From the NCBI RefSeq assembly GCF_021602155.1, contig NZ_BQHY01000017.1:1-64000 (forward strand): 64,000 nucleotides of DNA, read 5' to 3'. This document shows, piece after piece, positions 54,848 to 63,513 of the stretch; within the stretch, counting starts at the first letter, position 1; the number at the start of each line of letters is the position of its first letter. The notes beneath the pieces were generated by a model, which was not told where the DNA came from, made no database searches, and saw only the letters and a list, made by a program, of their open reading frames with translations. Position numbers and translations under genes: made by a program. The stretch comes from Pseudomonas parakoreensis (GTDB taxonomy: Bacteria > Pseudomonadota > Gammaproteobacteria > Pseudomonadales > Pseudomonadaceae).

Positions 54848-56203
54848 ATGCAGAACTCGACCCAAGCGGCGAATGCCTGGCGCATTCTGTTCCTGTTGTT
54901 CCTTGCCAACCTGTTCAACTTCTTCGACCGCACCATTCCAGCGATCATCATCGAGCCGATCCGCATGGAGTGGCACCTGAGTGACTTTCAACTGGGGATC
55001 GTCGGTACCGCGTTTACCCTGGTTTATGCGATTGCCGGTCTGCCGTTAGGCCGCATGGCCGACACTGGCTCGCGCAGCAAATTGATGGGCTGGGGCCTGG
55101 CGACCTGGAGCGCACTGACGGCGGTCAACGGCCTGGTTGGCAGCTTCTGGAGCTTTCTGCTGGTGCGCATGGGGATCGGCATTGGTGAAGCCAGTTACGC
55201 GCCGGCCGCCAACTCGCTGATCGGCGACCTGTTCCCGGCGCACCGCCGGGCGCGGGCCATGGGCATTTTCATGCTCGGGTTGCCATTGGGATTGTTGCTG
55301 GCGTTCTTCACCATCGGTGCGATGGTCAAGGCGTTCGACAGCTGGCGCGCGCCGTTCTTTATCGCGGCGGTGCCGGGGCTGATCCTCGCGGTGTTCATGT
55401 TCTTCATCAAGGAACCCAAGCGCGGTGCGGCGGAAATCGTGCAGGTGTCCCAGGATAAAGTCGACAGACCGATCCGCCGTGTCCTCGCCGTGCCGACATT
55501 CCTGTGGCTGGTGATGGCAGGCTTGTGTTTCAACTTCGCCACCTATGCCTGCAACTCGTTTCTGGTGCCGATGCTGCAGCGGTATTTCCTGATGCCGTTG
55601 CAAGACGCGGCGGTGGCAACCGGGGTGATTGTGGGGATCACCGGGTTGATCGGTCTGACACTCGGCGGCTGGATCGCTGACAAGATTCATCAACGAGTCG
55701 CCAACGGCCGGCTGCTGTTTGCCGGCGTCAGCCTGATCATCTCGACCGTGTGCACGGCCTGGGCGTTGCACGCCGGACGGGTCGAGATTGGCGTGTTCGT
55801 CGCGGTGTTCAGCGTCGGCTGGCTGTTTGCCTATAACTTCTACACCTGCGTGTACACGGCGATTCAGGACGTGGTCGAGCCGCGTCTGCGTGCGACGGCG
55901 ATGGCGTTGTTCTTTGCCGGGCTGTACTTGCTCGGCGGTGGATTGGGGCCGGTGGTGGTGGGGGTGGGGGCCTTGTCCGATCACTTTGCGAAATCGGCCA
56001 TGGTCTCTGCAGGCGCCGAACAGATGACCGAGGCGTTCAAGGCTGTCGGCCTGCATGATGCGATGTACCTGATTCCGGTGGCGCTGTTCTTGACCATGGT
56101 GTTTCTGTTTCTGGCGGCGCGGTGTTTTGTCCGGGATGCGCAGCGGATGAAGGAGGGGTTGGTGGCAGTGGTTGAGCCTGATGTTTCTGTGGCGACTGCA
56201 TGA
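54848..56203 (+). CDS. MFS transporter (spinster-like)
   Basis: The 451-residue protein has twelve predicted transmembrane helices. The cytoplasmic loop GRMADTGSRSKLMGWG matches the MFS signature, and IGIGEASYAPAANSLIGDLFPAHRRARAMGIF is typical of spinster-family transporters. The opening FLANLFNFFDRTIPAIIIEPI fits too. Substrate unknown; relatives move lipids or organic anions. No neighbouring catabolic gene points to one. Confidence 0.9.
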   Translation: MQNSTQAANAWRILFLLFLANLFNFFDRTIPAIIIEPIRMEWHLSDFQLGIVGTAFTLVYAIAGLPLGRMADTGSRSKLMGWGLATWSALTAVNGLVGSFWSFLLVRMGIGIGEASYAPAANSLIGDLFPAHRRARAMGIFMLGLPLGLLLAFFTIGAMVKAFDSWRAPFFIAAVPGLILAVFMFFIKEPKRGAAEIVQVSQDKVDRPIRRVLAVPTFLWLVMAGLCFNFATYACNSFLVPMLQRYFLMPLQDAAVATGVIVGITGLIGLTLGGWIADKIHQRVANGRLLFAGVSLIISTVCTAWALHAGRVEIGVFVAVFSVGWLFAYNFYTCVYTAIQDVVEPRLRATAMALFFAGLYLLGGGLGPVVVGVGALSDHFAKSAMVSAGAEQMTEAFKAVGLHDAMYLIPVALFLTMVFLFLAARCFVRDAQRMKEGLVAVVEPDVSVATA

Positions 56204-56206
56204 TTG

Positions 56207-56298
56207 CTATCGCTGGCAAGCCAGCTCCCACAGTGACCGAGTCACACGCATAATTTGTAAACACTCCAAACCCTGTGGGAGCTGGCTTGCCAGCGATG
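56207..56298. repeat. REP pair, GTGGGAGCTGGCTTGCCAGC family
   Basis: Inverted copies directly after the MFS stop. Confidence 0.9.
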
Positions 56299-56336
56299 GG
56301 GCCATCAGCATCAGCTGATAAATACCAGACAAACAA

Positions 56337-56363
56337 AAAGGCCCGCATCACTGCGGGCCTTTT
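56337..56363 (-). terminator. Terminator of rapA
   Basis: AGGCCCGCA / TGCGGGCCT stem with an A run at 56336-56340 (T on the minus strand) and TTTT on the other side. Bidirectional in appearance; it serves rapA and perhaps the MFS gene. Confidence 0.85.
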
Positions 56364-56389
56364 CATTTACAGCGGTGGGGCAGGGTGGT

Positions 56390-59236
56390 TTAACCCGCCA
56401 CCAGTACCCGAATCGCTTCCAGACGCAGCGCCGCTTTATCCAGCATCGCCAGACCCTGTTCACGCTGCTGGCGCAACGCATCGAGTTCGCTGTCGCGCAC
56501 GGTCGGGTTGACCGCTTGCAATGCGGTCAGGCGCGCCAGTTCTTCGTCGGTATCGGCTGCCAGACGGCGCCGGGCCTCGGCCACGCGCTCGGCGTGACGC
56601 GGGGTGATCTTGTCTTCACCCGCGTTGATCCGTGGCGTCAGTTGATCGCGCTGGGCCTGGATGAACTTGTTGGCGCTGGCGCGAGGTACGCTTTCCAGTT
56701 GATCGTTGAGGGTTGCGAACGAGACCCGTGGCGACAGGTCGTTACCGTTGGCGTCGAGCAGGCAGCGCAAGGCGGCCGGCGGCAGGTAACGGCCCAGTTG
56801 CAGCGAACGCGGGGCAACCACTTCGCTGACGTAGAGCAGTTCCAGCAGCACGGTGCCCGGTTTCAGCGCCTTGTTCTTGATCAGCGCGACGGCGGTGTTG
56901 CCCATCGAACCGGACAGCACCAGGTCCATGCCGCCCTGCACCATCGGGTGTTCCCAGGTGATGAACTGCATGTCTTCGCGCGACAGCGCCTGGTTGCGGT
57001 CGTAGGTGATGGTCACACCTTCGTCGTCGCCCAGCGGGAAGCTGGCGTCGAGCATCTTCTCGCTCGGTTTGAGGATCAGGGCGTTTTCCGAGTGGTCTTC
57101 GCTGTCGATGCCGAACGCGTCGAACAGGGTTTCCATGTAGATCGGCAGGGCGAACTGGTCGTCCTGTTCAAGGATCGCCTCGACCAGCGCATCCCCTTCG
57201 CCAGCGCCGCCGGAGTTGAGTTCCAGCAGACGGTCGCGACCGGTGTGCAGCTCTTGTTCCAGACGCTCGCGCTCGGTGCGGGCCTCGTCGATCAGTGCTT
57301 GCCACTCGCCGTCATCGGCTTCTTCGAGCAGCGGCAGCAGGCGCGGGCCGAACTGATGCTGCAAGGCGTTGCCGGTCGGGCAGGTGTTGAGGAACGCGTT
57401 CAACGCTTCGTGGTACCACTGGAACAGGCGCTCTTGCGGGCTGGTTTCCAGGTATGGCACGTGCAGTTCGATGATGTGCTTCTGGCCGATCCGGTCGAGA
57501 CGACCGATGCGCTGCTCGAGCAGGTCCGGGTGCGATGGCAGATCGAACAGCACCAGGTGATGAGCGAACTGGAAGTTGCGACCCTCACTGCCGATTTCCG
57601 AGCAGATCAGTACTTGCGCGCCGAACTCTTCGTCGGCGAAGTAGGCGGCGGCGCGGTCACGCTCAAGGATGTTCATGCCTTCATGGAACACCGTGGCCGG
57701 GATGCCGGAACGCACGCGCAGGGCGTCTTCCAGGTCCATCGCGGTTTCGGCGTGGGCGCAGATCACCAGAACTTTGGTGCGCTTGAGCATTTTCAGCTGA
57801 TCGATCAGCCACTCGACGCGCGGGTCGAATTTCCACCAGCGCTCTTCTTCGCTGGCGTCCGGCTGGGCCTGGAAGCTGACTTCCGGGTACAGCTCGGCGT
57901 GATCGCCCAGCGGCAGTTCGAGGTATTCGTCCGGGCATGGCAGCGGGTAAGGGTGCAGTTTACGCTCGGGGAAACCCTGCACCGCGGCGCGGGTGTTACG
58001 GAACAGTACGCGGCCGGTGCCGTGGCGGTCGAGCAGCTCACGCACCAGACGGGCGCTGGCTTCGCTGTCGCCATCGTTGACCGCGGTCAGCAGGGCTTCG
58101 CCTTCGTTGCCGAGGAAACCGTGGATGGTCTTGTGCGCTTCGGGCGACAGGCGTCCCTTGTCGAGCAGCTCCTGCACGGCTTCGGCCACCGGGCGATAGT
58201 TCTCGCTCTCGGCGCGGAAGGCGGCCAGGTCGTGGAAACGGTTCGGGTCGAGCAGGCGCAGACGGGCAAAGTGGCTGTCCTGGCCGAGTTGTTCCGGGGT
58301 CGCGGTGAGCAGCAGTACGCCGGGAATCACTTCCGCCAGTTGCTCGACCAGCGCGTATTCCGGGCTGACCTTGTCTTCGTGCCACACCAGGTGATGGGCT
58401 TCGTCGACCACCATCAGGTCCCAGCCGGCGGCGAACAGGGCATCCTGCGCCTTCTCGTCTTCGACCAGCCATTCCAGGGCAACCAGTGCCAGCTGGGTGT
58501 CTTCGAACGGGTTGGTGGCATCGCTTTCAATGAAGCGTTCTTCGTCGAACAGTGCGACCTGCAGGTTGAAGCGGCGGCGCATTTCCACCAGCCACTGATG
58601 CTGCAGGTTTTCCGGCACCAGAATCAGCACGCGATTGGCGCGGCCCGAGAGCAGTTGGCGATGGATCACCAGACCGGCTTCGATGGTTTTCCCCAGACCC
58701 ACTTCGTCTGCCAGCAGAACCCGTGGCGCGATGCGGTCGGCGACTTCACGGGCGATGTGCAACTGGTGCGCGATCGGTTGCGCACGCACGCCGCCCAGGC
58801 CCCAGAGCGAGGACTGCAATTGGCGGCTGGTGTGTTCCAGGGTGTTGTAGCGCAGGGAGAACCATGGCAGCGGGTCGATCTGTCCGGCGAACAGACGGTC
58901 GCTGGCCAGACGGAACTGAATGAAGTTCGACAGCTGGGTTTCCGGCAGGGTGACGGCTTCGTTCTGCCCGTTGAGACCGTGATAGACCATCAGCCCGTCG
59001 ACGTCGTCGACTTCGCGCACGGTCATCTTCCAGCCTTCGAAGTGAGTAATCGTGTCACCCGGCGAGAACCGCACGCGGGTGAGGGGCGCATTCCGTAGCG
59101 CGTACTGGCGGGTTTCGCCAGTGGCCGGGTAGAGCACGGTCAACAAGCGGCCGTCCTGTGCCAGAACGGTGCCTAAACCAAGCTCTGCTTCGCTGTCACT
59201 GATCCAGCGTTGCCCCGGTTGATACTGCTGCGCCAT
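56390..59236 (-). CDS. rapA: RNA-polymerase-associated ATPase RapA
   Basis: The 948-residue Snf2-type ATPase recycles RNA polymerase. An N-terminal Tudor-like region ([25 protein letters not shown]) precedes Walker [17 protein letters not shown] box VVDEAHHLV, and the second ATPase half with [11 protein letters not shown] (arginine finger region). A C-terminal RapA-specific domain follows. Length is near the 968 of E. coli RapA. Confidence 0.96.
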   Translation of the reverse strand: MAQQYQPGQRWISDSEAELGLGTVLAQDGRLLTVLYPATGETRQYALRNAPLTRVRFSPGDTITHFEGWKMTVREVDDVDGLMVYHGLNGQNEAVTLPETQLSNFIQFRLASDRLFAGQIDPLPWFSLRYNTLEHTSRQLQSSLWGLGGVRAQPIAHQLHIAREVADRIAPRVLLADEVGLGKTIEAGLVIHRQLLSGRANRVLILVPENLQHQWLVEMRRRFNLQVALFDEERFIESDATNPFEDTQLALVALEWLVEDEKAQDALFAAGWDLMVVDEAHHLVWHEDKVSPEYALVEQLAEVIPGVLLLTATPEQLGQDSHFARLRLLDPNRFHDLAAFRAESENYRPVAEAVQELLDKGRLSPEAHKTIHGFLGNEGEALLTAVNDGDSEASARLVRELLDRHGTGRVLFRNTRAAVQGFPERKLHPYPLPCPDEYLELPLGDHAELYPEVSFQAQPDASEEERWWKFDPRVEWLIDQLKMLKRTKVLVICAHAETAMDLEDALRVRSGIPATVFHEGMNILERDRAAAYFADEEFGAQVLICSEIGSEGRNFQFAHHLVLFDLPSHPDLLEQRIGRLDRIGQKHIIELHVPYLETSPQERLFQWYHEALNAFLNTCPTGNALQHQFGPRLLPLLEEADDGEWQALIDEARTERERLEQELHTGRDRLLELNSGGAGEGDALVEAILEQDDQFALPIYMETLFDAFGIDSEDHSENALILKPSEKMLDASFPLGDDEGVTITYDRNQALSREDMQFITWEHPMVQGGMDLVLSGSMGNTAVALIKNKALKPGTVLLELLYVSEVVAPRSLQLGRYLPPAALRCLLDANGNDLSPRVSFATLNDQLESVPRASANKFIQAQRDQLTPRINAGEDKITPRHAERVAEARRRLAADTDEELARLTALQAVNPTVRDSELDALRQQREQGLAMLDKAALRLEAIRVLVAG

Positions 59237-59308
59237 GCTGCCTGACTCCCACCTTGAAAAAGCGGGCTATCTTAACGGAATGCAGGCTTCAGGGCCAAAG
59301 ATTACTGG

Positions 59309-59405
59309 GTAGGAGCTGCCGCAGGCTGCGATCTTTTGATCTACGGAAACACCTGAGTTCTACGTTGTCCCATTAAAAGATCGCAGCCTTCGGCAGCTCC
59401 TGCAG
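59309..59405. repeat. REP pair upstream of rapA
   Basis: A standard REP core and a variant core face each other within 59237-59488, the region between rapA and the next gene. No gene is visible in it. Confidence 0.88.
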
Positions 59406-59488
59406 TGCCAACCCGGTCACAAGTTTGCGACCAGTGGCTCAAGGCGCCTTTGCCGCAGCCGATAGCTTGCTGACAGGAGACCCTTTAT

Positions 59489-59830
59489 ATGCTGCCACCG
59501 ATGCTCCCCCTGAGCGCTGTGCCGATCACTTCCCAGCAGGATCCGATTCGCCAGCGGCCGGACATTCCTCCGGTGGTGCCGGTGCAGGAAAGCTCCAACG
59601 AAAGCACGATCGACCTGCAAAAGCGCGACCCGGAAGAGGATCGTCTGCTGGCGCGCGAAGAACAGCGCCGTCAACAGGAACGCGATCGGCGCCGTCGCGA
59701 AGCCGACGAAGACCCGGAAGAACACCTCGCCGTGCCGGGCACCGAGCTCAATGCCGACAACACTGTGCCGGTGGTGCCGCTGATGGAAGATCAGCCGCGC
59801 CAGGGCTTGTGGGTCGATATCGAGATCTGA
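59489..59830 (+). CDS. Charged hypothetical protein
   Basis: The 113-residue protein follows AGGAGA. Its middle (about residues 38-75) is a dense run of Arg, Glu, Asp and Gln, probably a helix or coiled coil, flanked by Pro/Val-rich ends. No domain or signal peptide is seen. It resembles conserved pseudomonad small proteins that have sometimes been named aspartate-semialdehyde dehydrogenase by mistake. Function unknown. Confidence 0.72.
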   Translation: MLPPMLPLSAVPITSQQDPIRQRPDIPPVVPVQESSNESTIDLQKRDPEEDRLLAREEQRRQQERDRRRREADEDPEEHLAVPGTELNADNTVPVVPLMEDQPRQGLWVDIEI

Positions 59831-59942
59831 GCCCGCCGATTTACACGAATTGTTGTCGGGTGCCGGTGTCAGGCTGCATGATTGGCGCAGCCCTGCCGCT
59901 GATGCGGCAGTTGTGTTTTCTTCAAGTGATGCGCTGAACGCC

Positions 59943-60104
59943 ATGAGCCAAGATGAAAAACTGATCGACCTCGGCACTGAACGCGCCAAGCGTGTGCATG
60001 ATCTCAACGAAAAGCGGCTGAACGAAGTGCGCAAGGCCTTCGAGCAGGCCATGCCGTTGGGAAAAACCCAGAAAAAGCCGAAAAAGAAACCGAAAAAGCG
60101 TTGA
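59943..60104 (+). CDS. Small lysine-rich protein
   Basis: The 53-residue protein (MSQDEKLIDLGTERAKRVHD...) has a helical charged body and a C-terminal run rich in Lys and Pro. The ribosome site is weak, and an in-frame extension upstream is possible but not supported. The basic tail might bind nucleic acid. Function unknown. Confidence 0.65.
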   Translation: MSQDEKLIDLGTERAKRVHDLNEKRLNEVRKAFEQAMPLGKTQKKPKKKPKKR

Positions 60105-60170
60105 TCTCCCCCTGCATCCTTTGATGCAGGTCAGTTATTTTCCCGCCTTTATCCTCTGTGTTGACCGGAC

Positions 60171-60184
60171 TTGATCCTGGTCAA
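60171..60184 (+). promoter_or_regulatory. ANR/FNR-type box
   Basis: TTGATCCTGGTCAA matches TTGAT-N4-ATCAA with one mismatch. Its centre lies about 75 nt before the CcoM-like ATG, and a -10-like TAACTT is at 60207-60212, giving a centre near -41.5 relative to an expected start at about 60219. This fits a class II oxygen-responsive promoter. Confidence 0.65.
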
Positions 60185-60252
60185 TTTCTGCGCCTGCGCG
60201 ATTGGTTAACTTAGCTCCATCGCAGCAAAGCAGGGGCCAGGAGGCCACAGTC

Positions 60253-60366
60253 ATGTTTTTCGATAACGTGGTGTTTGCCGGGGTTCTGACCGTAGGTCTC
60301 ATGGTTCTGTTTTTTGCAGGGTTTGGATTTTTTATCTGGAAGGACGCGCATAAGCGCAAGAAGTAG
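60253..60366 (+). CDS. ccoM: Small CcoM-like subunit of cbb3 cytochrome oxidase
   Basis: A 37-residue frame follows a perfect AGGAGG site (60239-60244). It encodes a single transmembrane helix (FAGVLTVGLMVLFFAGFGFF) with a basic end (WKDAHKRKK). The sequence resembles, as I recall it, CcoM of the P. stutzeri cbb3-type oxidase, which stabilises that complex. An ANR-type box upstream fits microaerobic expression. The main ccoNOPQ genes are not in the window. Identity is probable, not certain. Confidence 0.62.
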   Translation: MFFDNVVFAGVLTVGLMVLFFAGFGFFIWKDAHKRKK

Positions 60367-60401
60367 GTCTTTCCGGGTTTGATGAGCACGCAAGGCATTT
60401 T

Positions 60402-60428
60402 GGGCGACTTCGGTTGCCCTTTTTTTTT
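60402..60428 (+). terminator. Terminator of the CcoM-like gene
   Basis: GGGCGAC-TTCG-GTTGCCC stem, with one G-T pair and a stable TTCG loop, is followed by a run of nine T. Confidence 0.88.
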
Positions 60429-60504
60429 GTCTTGGCGGCCTTTGGGCCGACCATGTTCTTGGGGTTCTGGGTGTAGATCCGTTTCTGCGGGTGTTGCTTA
60501 TTAC

Positions 60505-60720
60505 GGTTCCGCCCTTACGGCGGGTCACCTTTTCCAAACGCCGAAAAGGTAACCCAAAAGGCTTTACCCTGACGTTCGGCCCTCGCTTAGGCTCGGGTTC
60601 CTTCGCTACGGGATTCATCCGGGGGCAGCGCCTACGGTTTGCTTCGCTGCACCTCCTCTCGCTGTGTTTGGCTGCGCCAAACGGTCGCTGCGCTCCCACC
60701 CCCGGATAAATCCCTCCACT
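60505..60720 (+). repeat. Long inverted repeat, left arm
   Basis: About 215 bases match the reverse complement of 61141-61359. Shared blocks include CACCTTTTCCA, CGCCGAAAAGGTAACCCAAA, CATCCGGGGGCA, GCCTACGGTTTGCTTCGCTG and CACCTCCTCTCG. No protein of note is encoded. The gap 60367-61461 holds only repeats and terminators. Confidence 0.8.
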
Positions 60721-60820
60721 CAGCCTGCCGACGGGCCCTCAGATCAAAAGCGGTACTCGAGCTAACGCTCATCGTGTTGAGTGGGGCGGCTTCGCCGCAT
60801 GGGGTGTGCACGAATAAAGT

Positions 60821-61073
60821 TGTGGGAGCGAGCCTGCTCGCGAAGGCGGCCTGACAGCCGACCAATTTCTAACTGATGGCACCCGATCCCAGTGTGGGAG
60901 CTGGCTTGCCAGCGAAGGCGGCCTGACAGCCGACCAATTTCTAACTGAAAACACTCAATCCCACTGTGGGAGCTGGCTTGCCAGCGATGGCGGCCTGACA
61001 GCCGATCAAACTCCAACTGAAAGCACCCAATCCCATGTAGGAGCTGCCGAAGGCTGCGATCTTTTGATCTGCT
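60821..61073 (+). repeat. Tandem array of 72-bp REP-containing units
   Basis: Units begin at 60821, 60893, 60965 and 61036. Each opens with TGTGGGAGC or TGTAGGAGC, and the first three continue with GGCGGCCTGACAGCCGA and an AACTGA-containing segment. The fourth changes to the other REP core (CTGCCGAAGGCTGCGATC). Unit length is 71-72. Confidence 0.85.
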
Positions 61074-61088
61074 TTGGCTTTGGCGTTG

Positions 61089-61122
61089 GCTTTTGATGTA
61101 GCTTTTGATGTGGCTTTTGATC
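61089..61122 (+). repeat. 12-bp tandem repeat
   Basis: GCTTTTGATGTA, GCTTTTGATGTG and GCTTTTGATC follow each other. The repeat begins in what may be an extension of the REP tail (CTTTTGATC). Confidence 0.7.
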
Positions 61123-61140
61123 TTCAGCCCCTTCGGCAGG

Positions 61141-61359
61141 CCGAGCGAAGGTGTTCATCCGGGGGTAGGCGCGCAGCGCCGTGCGGCGAAGCCGCATGCA
61201 TCGAGAGGAGGTGCAGCGAAGCAAACCGTAGGCGATGCCCCCGGATGGACACCGTAGCGAGGGAACACTGAGCCTCAGCGAAGTGCCGTACGCCGGGGCA
61301 AAGCCTTTTGGGTTACCTTTTCGGCGTCTGGAAAAGGTGACTCGCTGTAAGAGCGAAAC
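61141..61359 (-). repeat. Long inverted repeat, right arm
   Basis: Reverse-complement partner of 60505-60720, with about 420 bases of REP array between. Identity is patchy but several blocks of 12 or more bases are exact. Confidence 0.8.
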
Positions 61360-61408
61360 CGCCAGCAGCCGTTACCGCAGCAACGGATATGCTCACAAAT
61401 CCAAACCC

Positions 61409-61440
61409 AAAAAAAAGGCGCGATCCTCACGAATCACGCC
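61409..61440 (-). terminator. Terminator of the phosphate transporter gene
   Basis: GGCGTGAT / ATCGCGCC stem (one G-T pair) followed on the minus strand by eight T, 21 nt after the pit stop. Confidence 0.85.
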
Positions 61441-61461
61441 TTTCTCATGCACCGCTGTCTA

Positions 61462-62937
61462 TCAGCTACCCAGCGCCTTCGACGCCAGCCAGAACAACCC
61501 GGCCGACAGCGCCACCGTCGCCGGCAAGGTCAGCACCCACGCCAGCAAAATGGTACGAACAGTCCCGCCTTGCAGGCCGCTCTTGTTGGCGACCATGGTG
61601 CCGGCCACGCCCGAGGACAGCACGTGGGTGGTGGATACCGGCAGGCTGAAGATGTTGGCCATGCCGATCAGACTCGCGGTGGTGATCTGCGCCGACATGC
61701 CCTGGGAATAGGTCATGCCTTGCTTGCCGATCTTCTCGCCGATGGTCAGTACCACGCGTTTCCAGCCAACCATGGTGCCCAGGCCCAAGGCCAGCGCGAC
61801 CGCCAGAATCACCCAGAACGGGGCGTATTCGGTGGTGGTGGTCAGGTCTTTGCGCAGTTTGTCCAGGTCAGCCTTTTCACGCGCTTCCAGGCCTGGCAGC
61901 TTGCCGACTTTCTTCGCAGTGTCGTCCAGGCACAGCAGGTAGCGACGCACTTCGATGCGGCTTTCCGAGGACAGCGAATGGTAGTCCGCTACACCTTTAA
62001 GCGTATCGAGCAGGGCGTTGATGGTCGGTTCGGTCTGCTGCGGGTTGCAGCGGAATTTCTCCGGCAGGTCGCCTTCAACGCTTTTGCCCAAGGCCAGGAA
62101 TTCGCCCAGAGAATCGGCATTGCGCTTGTAGAACTGGCTCAGGTGCAGGGTCGCATCACGGGTGCGTTCGATCTGGTAAGTGGTGCTGCTCAGGTCGAGG
62201 ACGAACTGCGCAGGCACGATACCGATCAACACCAGCATGATCAGGCCGATGCCTTTCTGGCCATCGTTGGAGCCGTGCACGAAGCTCACGGCCATGGCCG
62301 AGATCACCAGGACCAGGCGGTTCCAGAACGGCGGATGTTTCTTGTCGTCGATCTTGCGGCGCTGTTCCGGGGTCTTGTGCATCTTCGACAGCGGGCGCCA
62401 CCACTTCAGGCCGATCAGGATCAGCGCGGCGATCAGGAAGCCAGCCATTGGCGAGAACACCAGCGAAGCGCCGATGTCGATCGCTTTCTGCCAGTTCACA
62501 CCGTCGGCCAACGGGATGTTGTTGATCAGGGCGTTGGCCAGGCCGACGCCAAGGATCGAGCCGATCAGGGTGTGGGAACTGGAGGCCGGGATACCGAAGT
62601 ACCAGGTGCCCAGGTTCCAGGTGATCGCCGCGGCGAGCAACGAGAACACCATCGCCAGGCCATGGCCGGTGTTCACATTGATCAGCAGTTCTACCGGCAG
62701 CAGGTGAACAATGGCATACGCCACGCCAACGCCGCCCAGCAACACGCCGAGGAAGTTGAACACACCGGAGAAGAACACCGCCAGGTGAGGCGGCATGGCT
62801 TTGGTGTAGATAACAGTGGCTACCGCGTTAGCGGTGTCATGAAATCCATTGATGAACTCGAAGGCGAGGACAAACGTCAGGGCGAGCAAGAGGCTCACAA
62901 GCACCCAAGCATCCAGTCCGCTGAATAAATCGATCAT
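61462..62937 (-). CDS. pit: Low-affinity inorganic phosphate transporter Pit
   Basis: The 491-residue protein has about ten transmembrane helices. The duplicated PiT motifs are present: FINGFHDTANAVATVIYTKAM near the N-terminus and FVHGSNDGQKGIG near the middle. GIPASSSHTLIGSILG and FSLPVSTTHVLSSGVAG are the paired phosphate-pathway segments. A large soluble loop separates the halves. It exchanges metal phosphate with protons. No Pho box was recognised upstream, as expected for a constitutive Pit. Confidence 0.95.
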   Translation of the reverse strand: MIDLFSGLDAWVLVSLLLALTFVLAFEFINGFHDTANAVATVIYTKAMPPHLAVFFSGVFNFLGVLLGGVGVAYAIVHLLPVELLINVNTGHGLAMVFSLLAAAITWNLGTWYFGIPASSSHTLIGSILGVGLANALINNIPLADGVNWQKAIDIGASLVFSPMAGFLIAALILIGLKWWRPLSKMHKTPEQRRKIDDKKHPPFWNRLVLVISAMAVSFVHGSNDGQKGIGLIMLVLIGIVPAQFVLDLSSTTYQIERTRDATLHLSQFYKRNADSLGEFLALGKSVEGDLPEKFRCNPQQTEPTINALLDTLKGVADYHSLSSESRIEVRRYLLCLDDTAKKVGKLPGLEAREKADLDKLRKDLTTTTEYAPFWVILAVALALGLGTMVGWKRVVLTIGEKIGKQGMTYSQGMSAQITTASLIGMANIFSLPVSTTHVLSSGVAGTMVANKSGLQGGTVRTILLAWVLTLPATVALSAGLFWLASKALGS

Positions 62938-63312
62938 GAAGGTTTTCTGACCCGGTCATAAGGGGGCGCGATTATGCCAGAAAAGACTGGAAATCGATCC
63001 CCTACCTGCTCATCGGTAGCAATCAATGTCGAATTAAATTGTTGCAAGGTGCAAAGCCCGAGCGTGTTGCAGGGTTTTTCAAGTATTTGATTCTCTTTAA
63101 AAAACCTTCAGGCAGCAGGCGTTTCGTCGAGTGTGCGAGGGCCTCAAACGCTTGTGTGAAATATCTCTGAAACGAGCCGGACACGCTCCTTTCCCGCGCA
63201 ACACGGGGGAGGTGGCCGCTGCCCGCGGGTAGCGGGCGCGCAAGGCATTGTCGGGTCACCGCGCTCGTAGCCGGTGGCGACGCAGACCCTCGAAAAACTC
63301 ACAATCGCCGGT
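62938..63312. other. Gap upstream of the pit gene
   Basis: The region contains a GC-rich inverted stretch near 63220 (GCCCGCGGGTAGCGGGC). It has no supported gene; a 78-codon minus frame lacks a ribosome site and family features. Confidence 0.4.
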
Positions 63313-63513
63313 TCATGGCTCTTCGGTTTTGAGTTCTTCTTCCATCTTTTTCAGTTCTTGCTGGAAAACCTGATCCTGAACAGTGGGGCGTTTACGCCAT
63401 GCTTTGCGTTCCGGTTCCGGTTGAGCGGCGTAGGTGGTGACTTCCCCGCCGTAAACTTCCTTGTAACGTTGTTCCTGGCGCTCAAGTTCCGCGCGCAGTT
63501 CGTCTTTCGTCAC
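63313..63513 (-). CDS. Small charged hypothetical protein
   Basis: The 66-residue protein starts with GTG after CAGGTAG. It is helical and charged: [23 protein letters not shown], then a Pro/Lys-rich middle and a Glu/Lys-rich end. Such composition suggests a cytoplasmic helical protein. No domain recognised; it resembles conserved pseudomonad small proteins. Confidence 0.7.
   Translation of the reverse strand: MTKDELRAELERQEQRYKEVYGGEVTTYAAQPEPERKAWRKRPTVQDQVFQQELKKMEEELKTEEP

Noticed and set aside
56375-59098. Very long open frame (907 codons) antisense to rapA
   Set aside because: It lies wholly opposite a clear RapA gene, has no recognisable domain, and is the frame that stays open by codon bias in high-GC DNA. 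Similar antisense frames opposite the helicase, penicillin acylase, glycosidase and tubulin-like genes were rejected for the same reason.
59850-59942. Upstream extension of the small Lys-rich protein
   Set aside because: The added residues have no ribosome site and cross a region with no conserved look.
60821-61073. Regular repeats that could be taken for a CRISPR array
   Set aside because: Units are 72 bp with nearly identical 'spacers' and REP cores; there are no unique spacers and no cas genes.
63023-63259. 78-codon minus-strand frame upstream of pit
   Set aside because: No ribosome site, no domain, and atypical composition; more likely part of the pit upstream region.
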